Positions 14,975-19,537 of a stretch of DNA of 19,537 bases are shown piece by piece. Source of the stretch: an uncultured Anaerobutyricum sp. (GTDB lineage Bacteria > Bacillota > Clostridia > Lachnospirales > Lachnospiraceae). Numbering within the stretch: the first letter of the stretch is position 1; each line of letters opens with the position of its first letter. Location: the NCBI GenBank assembly GCA_934317185.1, contig CAKREJ010000021.1, positions 1 through 19,537 of the forward strand, in the 5' to 3' direction. Below the pieces are notes generated by a model that was given only the letters and a program-made list of their open reading frames with translations, was not told the DNA's origin and did not search any database. The position numbers and the translations under genes are program-made.

Positions 14975-15012
14975 AAATGCCCACAAATTTTCTAAAAAAT
15001 TTGTGGGCATTT
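14975..15012 (-). terminator. terminator after the cupin gene
   Basis: AAATGCCCACAAATTTT (14975-14991) and its perfect complement (14996-15012) form a 17-bp stem with a four-base loop. It lies 20 bases past the cupin stop and separates the cupin unit from the SorC promoter. Confidence 0.88.
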
Positions 15013-15031
15013 TAAATATAACATTATAAAT

Positions 15032-15370
15032 TTACTCTGTCAAATATTTGTCCCCATCTGCAAATGGTGCACAAGCTATAATATACTCATTATAGTCATC
15101 GGTCGGATTAGATACCTTATGAAACTCTCCCGGTTCAATATGAAACATCTGTCCCTCTTCCACAATCGTTATAACTCCATTGATTTCTACTTTGAGCTTC
15201 CCTTTAAGAACATAGAAATTCTCTTCCATTATCCGGTGTACATGAGGTGTTGCCACCTCTCCCGGACGTAACTGACACAATCCAAAGTTTGATCTTGGTC
15301 CTTTCATTAAATATTTGGGACCATGATCTCCATGACGATATTCTTTGTCTTTAGAATCTACCAAATACAT
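15032..15370 (-). CDS. small single-domain cupin protein
   Basis: This 112-residue cupin_2-type beta-barrel carries cupin motif 1 as PHVHRIMEENFYVLKG (two His and one Glu metal ligands, residues of about 43-58) and motif 2 as PGEFHKVSNP (His ligand, about 80-89), so a bound divalent metal is likely. GGAGGG precedes the ATG at 15368-15370. It is a one-gene unit, with a degenerate copy of the shared operator at its promoter and a terminator behind, so it probably belongs to the same regulon. Small cupins near sugar genes can be isomerases, epimerases or ligand sensors; nothing here decides which. Confidence 0.82.
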   Translation of the reverse strand: MYLVDSKDKEYRHGDHGPKYLMKGPRSNFGLCQLRPGEVATPHVHRIMEENFYVLKGKLKVEINGVITIVEEGQMFHIEPGEFHKVSNPTDDYNEYIIACAPFADGDKYLTE

Positions 15371-15413
15371 ATAATATTCCCTCCTCTCATAGAGTAACTA
15401 CGTATACATTTTT

Positions 15414-15460
15414 ATTTTAATACACCTCTTTGTTATTTTACAAGATTGAAAAAATTATTC
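15414..15460 (-). promoter_or_regulatory. promoter of the cupin gene with a degenerate operator
   Basis: Minus strand: -35 TTGTAA (15443-15438), 18-base spacer, -10 TAAAAT (15419-15414). The 12-base core position (15459-15448) reads AATAATTTTTTC, two changes from GAAAAWWTTTTC in the distal half only. The 4-base gap to the -35 is kept, as are the following bases (AATCTTG, compare AATATTG at kinase 2). Confidence 0.55.
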
Positions 15461-15513
15461 CTCTTTTCATTTCCCTTACTACCCAGAATTAGATATACCT
15501 TCCAAAGATTAGC

Positions 15514-15542
15514 TTGCAGTTTTTTATCTAAACTGTTATAGT
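15514..15542 (+). promoter_or_regulatory. sigma-A promoter of the CDF exporter operon
   Basis: TTGCAG (15514-15519), 17-base spacer, TATAGT (15537-15542), with the ATG at 15581 preceded by GGGGG. No copy of the locus operator is present, so this operon is controlled separately from the divergent cupin gene. Confidence 0.65.
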
Positions 15543-15580
15543 GGAGTAGCTATTACAAATTACAACATGGGGGTTTTTAT

Positions 15581-16762
15581 ATGACAGATTTTCTTGTAAA
15601 CAGGTTTGTAAAAAACAGTGCAGATATAGAAAGTACAGAAGTCCGAACTCGCTATGGTATGCTTGCCAGCGTTGTTGGGATTTTTTGTAATGTCTTGCTG
15701 TTCTCAGCAAAGCTTACTATTGGACTTATTTTAAGTTCTCTTGCTGTTACCGCAGATGCCTTTAACAATTTATCGGATGCCGCTTCTTCTATTATTAGTT
15801 TTATCGGCGTAAAGATGGCAGGAAAACCTGCAGATGCGGAACATCCTTTTGGACATGGAAGAATTGAATATATTGCCGCTTTGATCGTGTCTTTTCTTGT
15901 TATTGAAGTGGGCTTTACTTTTTTTAAAAGTTCGATTTCAAAGATATTACATCCGGAAGAGATCACTTTTGATCCTGTGCCATTTGTTATTCTTATTTTA
16001 TCAATTCTAGTCAAGCTGTGGATGGCATTTTTTAATAATAAGCTTGGCAAAAGAATCGATTCTAAAGTTATGCTTGCAACTGCGGCAGATTCTCTCGGCG
16101 ATGTTATTACAACGAGTGCTACTGTAATTTCTATCATTATCTGCCACTTTACATCCATTAATGTCGATGCGATTGCCGGTCTTATTGTTTCTGCTATTGT
16201 TATCTGGTCCGGTATATCTATCGCAAAAGATACTTTGGAACCTCTAATCGGTGAACGTATCCCTGCTGAACTTTACCAGAAGATTACAGATATTGTAGAA
16301 TCCTATGAGGGTATTGTCGGCACACATGATCTGATCGTCCACAATTATGGGCCGAATCGAAGTATGGCAACCATTCATGCAGAAGTACCGAACGATGTAA
16401 ATATCGAAGTGTCCCATGACATCATTGATAAGATCGAGCGTGATGTGAAAAAAAATTTAAATATTCTTCTCGTAATCCATATGGATCCGGTCGAAATGCG
16501 TGATGAAGAGGTACTTTCCCTTCGTGAAAAGACTTCTCGTATTGTTCACGCACTTGATCCTGAATTGAATTTTCATGATTTCCGTGTTTTAAAGGAAAGG
16601 GCGCAGCGGAATCTCATTTTTGATCTGGTGGTCCCTGATTCCTATTCTGAAAAGGATGCAAACCGTGTCATGCACCAGCTTGTATCTCTTCTTCATGAGA
16701 TGGATGAAAATGTAGAATGTATTATTACATTAGACAGAAGCTTCGAGGCACCAGAAAGCTAA
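15581..16762 (+). CDS. cation diffusion facilitator (CDF) metal exporter, Mn-type motif
   Basis: The 393-residue protein has six membrane helices in the first approximately 210 residues, the CDF signature HPFGHGRIEY (88-97) and a cytoplasmic C-terminal domain (about 215-300), plus a further approximately 80-residue stretch. The transport site has Asn62-x3-Asp66 in helix 2 and Asp170-x3-Asp174 in helix 5. Zinc exporters carry a His in helix 5; an all-Asp/Asn site is typical of Mn-exporting members, so Mn2+ efflux in exchange for protons is inferred. The next gene starts 15 bases downstream, so they are co-transcribed. A cobalt role is worth keeping in mind given the CbiZ neighbour. Confidence 0.88.
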   Translation: MTDFLVNRFVKNSADIESTEVRTRYGMLASVVGIFCNVLLFSAKLTIGLILSSLAVTADAFNNLSDAASSIISFIGVKMAGKPADAEHPFGHGRIEYIAALIVSFLVIEVGFTFFKSSISKILHPEEITFDPVPFVILILSILVKLWMAFFNNKLGKRIDSKVMLATAADSLGDVITTSATVISIIICHFTSINVDAIAGLIVSAIVIWSGISIAKDTLEPLIGERIPAELYQKITDIVESYEGIVGTHDLIVHNYGPNRSMATIHAEVPNDVNIEVSHDIIDKIERDVKKNLNILLVIHMDPVEMRDEEVLSLREKTSRIVHALDPELNFHDFRVLKERAQRNLIFDLVVPDSYSEKDANRVMHQLVSLLHEMDENVECIITLDRSFEAPES

Positions 16763-16777
16763 AAAGGAGGCATTATT

Positions 16778-17869
16778 TTGAAACTTTATGAATTTCCAAA
16801 TGGAGATACCATACATAAATACAAAAAGTCTATTGTTATTCTTTTTAAAGGACAACGAAATGTCCTGAGTACCGGTCCAAATAATGGAGGATTTACAACA
16901 GATTTATCTGCTGTTTTTAATAATGATGCCAATCCCGGTTCCGGTATGGGGATTAAACTTCGGGCAGATACTTATCGGGAGCACATGGATATTTTGGCAG
17001 AGGAAGACTTAGGACTTGATTCTTCTGCCTGTTCCGGTCTTCTGACTGCTGCAAGCATGGAGAACGCTGCTATTTCTACACTCTCCTATGAAGACTTTTC
17101 CGTCACAGCTATTACTACTGCAGGTGTACGAAGTAACGGAGGTCGTATCGGAGATCCGGCTTCCTGGCATGAAAAGTCAGAAAGTTCCTTTGACGATACT
17201 ACTCCAACCGGCACCATCAATATTCTTCTTTACATTAATGCCGATCTGAAAAAAGAAGCGATGGCTTCTGCTCTCGTCTCCTGTGCAGAAGCGAAGGCTG
17301 CTGCTATGCAGGAGCTTTTAATTTCCAGCCGATATTCCTGTGGAATTGCTACCGGAACCGGTACAGATGGTGTCATCATTATAGCGAATGCCGAATCAAA
17401 CACTCATCTTACGAATGCCGGAAAGCACAGTAAACTTGGAGAATTAATTGGACGTACTGTAATTACCTCTATCAAAGAAGCACTCAGGCTCCAGCAGGGA
17501 ATCACTACACACTCACAGCATGATATTATTCGACGTATGGAACGTTTCGGAGTGTCTGAAGATGCATTATGGGACTGTTACAAAGAGAGCTATCGTAATC
17601 TGATCCGGGCGGAATTTACCGAAATACTTGACCATATCAGGACTAAAGACCGTCTTGTAACATATTCTTCACTTTATGCACATTTACTCGATCAGTTAAG
17701 CTGGGGGCTTCTCTCCTTTGCTGAATGTCGAATTGCCGCCAGAGACTTATTAAAGCTTGCTGATCTACATCCAAATCCTGATTGTGGAAGTGAAAATATC
17801 GTACAAAATTACATTCTTGCAATAGCAGAACGAATCTACCGTGAATCTGTTCGTCCAAAGCAAAAATAA
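16778..17869 (+). CDS. cbiZ: CbiZ-family adenosylcobinamide amidohydrolase with C-terminal extension
   Basis: A 363-residue protein whose residues of about 20-235 carry CbiZ signatures: VLSTGPNNGGF, the TAGVRSNGGRIGDPASW block, GTINILLYINADL, CAEAKAAAMQELL, ATGTGTDGVIIIA, and GKHSKLGELIG. CbiZ cleaves the aminopropanol side chain of adenosylcobinamide so that cobyric acid can be reused in B12 salvage. About 125 residues follow the core, rich in charged helices, with no domain I recognise. The start is a TTG at 16778 with GGAGG 7 bases upstream. It follows the CDF gene closely. A weak stem at 17906-17940 followed by TTTT may end the transcript. Confidence 0.85.
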   Translation: MKLYEFPNGDTIHKYKKSIVILFKGQRNVLSTGPNNGGFTTDLSAVFNNDANPGSGMGIKLRADTYREHMDILAEEDLGLDSSACSGLLTAASMENAAISTLSYEDFSVTAITTAGVRSNGGRIGDPASWHEKSESSFDDTTPTGTINILLYINADLKKEAMASALVSCAEAKAAAMQELLISSRYSCGIATGTGTDGVIIIANAESNTHLTNAGKHSKLGELIGRTVITSIKEALRLQQGITTHSQHDIIRRMERFGVSEDALWDCYKESYRNLIRAEFTEILDHIRTKDRLVTYSSLYAHLLDQLSWGLLSFAECRIAARDLLKLADLHPNPDCGSENIVQNYILAIAERIYRESVRPKQK

Positions 17870-17889
17870 GATACTGCCATAAGATACTG
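17867..17889. repeat. short tandem repeat after cbiZ
   Basis: TAAGATACTG occurs twice (17867-17876 and 17880-17889) with a 13-base period, spanning the cbiZ stop codon. The rest of 17890-18026 holds the leader of the membrane protein gene and possibly a weak promoter. Confidence 0.5.
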
Positions 17890-18026
17890 TTCCACCAAAA
17901 CAGCCACAACTTTTAGTTTCTCTTACAGAATACGAGTTGTTTTTACAATTTTCTTAAGAATGTTATCATAATCTTAAGCTCAGTGACAAACCAATACAAT
18001 ACAATAATTCTAAGGAGGAGAAGATT

Positions 18027-18935
18027 ATGAGTATTTTGGGATTAATTGCTGCTTTCGGTGGAGGCGTATTTGCCGCTGCAATCGGAGCTGTTCCAGCTTT
18101 TATTATGACAGGTGTATTCTCAATCGTAGGTGCTGTTGCAGGAATGTGCGGTGCTGCAGATGCATCTAATATTCTTATTAACTACTTTGCATTCGGTTCT
18201 TTCTTCGGACCACACATTGCATTTGCTGGTGGAGTGGCTGCTGCTGCATATGCTAAGAAAAAAGGTGTTTCCGAGAATGGTGCCGACATTGTATCTGCAC
18301 TTGCCGGCTTAAATGAACCAGACGTTCTTCTTGTCGGTGGTGTTTTCGGTGTGATCGGATTCTTATTCAAAGAACTTGTTATCGCTAACTTATTTGCAGG
18401 AACTATTTCCCCTCGTCTTATCACAGACGCACCTGGAATCACAGTTTTCTGTTCTGCAATTTTAGTTCGTCTTATTTTTGGCGGTAAGCTTAAAACTGGT
18501 TCCGAATTCATGAGCAAAGGTAAAAACTTTACAACTACTTTAGTAATTGCATTTTCATACAGCTTAGTTGTTGCTGGTATTTATGCAGCAGCAGTAAGCG
18601 CTGGAGTTCCTGTTGAAGCTTTCGGTGGACTCTATCATGTACTTATTTTCGGTCTTGCGGCTGTTGGATTAACTTTTGCAGTTGCTGGCCTGTCATTCTT
18701 TGGATGTCATCATATCGTTATCATCGCAGCAGAAGCTGCTGTTCAGTCCTATGCTACGACTGGTAATGCATACATGGCATTAGCAATGGGTGTTGTTTTC
18801 GGTACAATTTCCGGATTACTTGCAGATATCGCAGGTGCTTCTATCAACAGTGGAACAGATTCCCACATCGACCCACCTGCAACTGCTATCTTTATTATGA
18901 CATTTGTTGTAAACGCTATTTTCCCAGCATTATAA
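18027..18935 (+). CDS. Gly/Ala-rich integral membrane protein of unknown function
   Basis: The 302-residue protein is almost wholly hydrophobic, with about eight or nine helices. Small-residue-rich segments (GLIAAFGGGVFAAAIGAVPAF, FGPHIAFAGGVAAAAYA) alternate with short polar loops (AKKKGVSENGAD; LKTGSEFMSKGKN). Conserved-looking polar patches are FFGCHH (about 231-236) and the loop INSGTDSHIDPPATA near the C-terminus, which could bind a ligand or ion. It resembles permease-like proteins, but I do not recognise the family. GGAGGAG precedes the ATG. It follows cbiZ by 157 bases, so transport linked to cobinoids or metals is possible but unproven; it may be an independent unit. Two hairpins follow it. 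Confidence 0.8.
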   Translation: MSILGLIAAFGGGVFAAAIGAVPAFIMTGVFSIVGAVAGMCGAADASNILINYFAFGSFFGPHIAFAGGVAAAAYAKKKGVSENGADIVSALAGLNEPDVLLVGGVFGVIGFLFKELVIANLFAGTISPRLITDAPGITVFCSAILVRLIFGGKLKTGSEFMSKGKNFTTTLVIAFSYSLVVAGIYAAAVSAGVPVEAFGGLYHVLIFGLAAVGLTFAVAGLSFFGCHHIVIIAAEAAVQSYATTGNAYMALAMGVVFGTISGLLADIAGASINSGTDSHIDPPATAIFIMTFVVNAIFPAL

Positions 18936-18965
18936 GGGAAGCGTTAACACATTTCAATATTCGAT

Positions 18966-18995
18966 GAAGAAAAATTATACTGAGCGTTTTTCTTC
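18966..18995 (+). terminator. weak A/T stem after the membrane protein gene
   Basis: GAAGAAAAA (18966-18974) and TTTTTCTTC (18987-18995) form a 9-bp stem with a 12-base loop. It is low in GC, and the U-rich part lies within the stem, so it is the less convincing of the two terminator candidates here. Confidence 0.35.
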
Positions 18996-19010
18996 CTATT
19001 CAATAAGTCG

Positions 19011-19044
19011 AGGTACAGAGTTCCAATATCTGTGCCTCCTTTTA
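19011..19044 (+). terminator. terminator after the membrane protein gene
   Basis: AGGTACAGA (19011-19019) pairs with TCTGTGCCT (19029-19037), with one G-U pair in plus-strand RNA, a nine-base loop, and CCTTTTAATTT following. The G-U pair indicates plus-strand function. Confidence 0.65.
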
Positions 19045-19109
19045 ATTTCCATAAGTTATAAGTAATCAACAAATTTATCTCACATACTTCTACTGCACAT
19101 CTCTCAACA

Positions 19110-19168
19110 AGAATGCCGAAGCCTTCTTGAATTTAATATTCTTTCATTCAAGAAGGCTCCGGCATTCT
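19110..19168. repeat. long hairpin, intergenic
   Basis: AGAATGCCG and AGCCTTCTTGAA (19110-19131) are complementary to 19147-19168, giving 21 paired bases with a single A/C position and a 15-base loop. On the minus strand that position becomes G-U, so the stem would be unbroken there. No T-run follows on either strand. The surrounding bases (19045-19250) show no gene. Confidence 0.6.
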
Positions 19169-19261
19169 CTAAATATATCTATCTTTATGAATTCTCTTTT
19201 CATAATCAATATACTTCTCAGTTTCTCCTTTATAATTCTCCTGCTTCATAGTTACGAGGTG

Positions 19262-19393
19262 ACATCCTCCCCCACCTGTAGAGGTTGGGGCTTCCCATCC
19301 TCGGCAAGTTTGGTTCTCGTTCGATAGCACTACCGTGCTAAGCATATGCGAGCTATCCCCGTGTGTCCCACGGTTGTGTTATGTTTTTTAAGG
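19262..19393 (-). ncRNA. IS200/IS605 right-end region with TnpB omega-RNA-like structure
   Basis: Directly downstream of the tnpB stop on the minus strand lie several small hairpins: CCGTG/CACGG (19359-19363 with 19369-19373), GATAGC/GCTATC (19323-19328 with 19352-19357) containing AGCAC/GTGCT, and a terminal CCCC-ACCT/AGGT-GGGG stem (19270-19290). A chain of hairpins ending near the element's right end is the usual layout of the TnpB guide-RNA scaffold, with the guide taken from the flank just beyond about 19262. The exact boundary is uncertain. Confidence 0.65.
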
Positions 19394-19537
19394 TCATGAT
19401 GCAATTATCAGCCGCATTCCCTCATTTCTGATATTTATCGCCGCATTTACATCTCTGTCATGATGGGTCCCACACTGCGGACAATCCCACTCTCTTATCG
19501 CAAGATTTTTCGTTTTTGCATTTTTGTAACCACAAAC
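19394..19537 (-). CDS. tnpB: TnpB (IS200/IS605 family), C-terminal fragment cut by window edge
   Basis: The last 47 codons are visible. They begin in the zinc ribbon (VCGYKN), continue through [19 protein letters not shown], which holds the second Cys pair and the third RuvC acidic residue in HDRD, and end in [13 protein letters not shown]. TnpB is an RNA-guided nuclease encoded by IS200/IS605 elements. The reading frame is intact to its stop; the rest, and any tnpA, lie outside the window. Confidence 0.88.
   Translation of the reverse strand, partial: VCGYKNAKTKNLAIREWDCPQCGTHHDRDVNAAINIRNEGMRLIIAS

Noticed and set aside
15652..16158. 168-codon open frame on the minus strand inside the CDF gene
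   Set aside because: It is an antisense frame of a clear CDF transporter, without a ribosome site or known motifs.

Overview
The window comes from a low-GC, gut-type Clostridia. A Lachnospiraceae-like host is the best guess from codon use, strong GGAGG ribosome sites, the SorC/GlpK/DUF1667 gene style and an IS200/IS605 element. The genus cannot be named from the sequence alone.

Bases 1-605 contain no gene I can support. They hold two divergent copies of an approximately 140-nt element with a conserved core and long, individually self-complementary arms. Bases 605-1249 encode a MmcQ/YjbR-like and O6-alkylguanine-transferase-like fusion.

Bases 1289-15370, all on the minus strand, form a sugar or polyol catabolic locus. 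Read in transcription order it has six units: (0) a cupin; (1) a SorC-type regulator and a glycerol-kinase-like FGGY kinase; (2) a GlpA-like flavoprotein with a BFD-type Fe-S domain, a pyridine-nucleotide flavoprotein, a DUF1667 protein and a Cof-type HAD phosphatase; (3) a RuBisCO-like protein (RLP, form IV); (4) a second FGGY kinase and a short-chain dehydrogenase; (5) a third FGGY kinase and a D-tagatose-3-epimerase-like TIM barrel. Rho-independent terminators follow the cupin, glpK-like, RLP, SDR and epimerase genes.

Units 0-4 each start with a promoter that has an AT-rich palindrome, core GAAAAWWTTTTC (degenerate before the cupin), placed exactly 4 bp upstream of the -35 box. This is direct evidence for one regulon, and the SorC-family protein is the obvious candidate regulator. 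The RLP keeps the metal-ligand Lys/Asp/Glu and the Lys175 and Lys334 equivalents, but lacks the Lys177, Arg295 and His327 equivalents, so it is not a CO2-fixing RuBisCO. The GlpK homologue has Cys where E. coli GlpK has Phe270, which suggests a polyol other than glycerol. I read the locus as an RLP-dependent pathway for an unidentified polyol, ketose or branched sugar: phosphorylation, flavoprotein or NAD oxidation, epimerisation, further phosphorylation, then RLP chemistry. No transporter or aldolase is seen in the locus.

Bases 15514-18935, on the plus strand, encode a cation-diffusion-facilitator exporter (Mn-type motif), a CbiZ-type adenosylcobinamide amidohydrolase with an extra C-terminal region, and a Gly/Ala-rich integral membrane protein of unknown function. 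The window closes with a long hairpin and the right end of an IS200/IS605-type element: a structured RNA region and the last 47 codons of TnpB, running off the edge.
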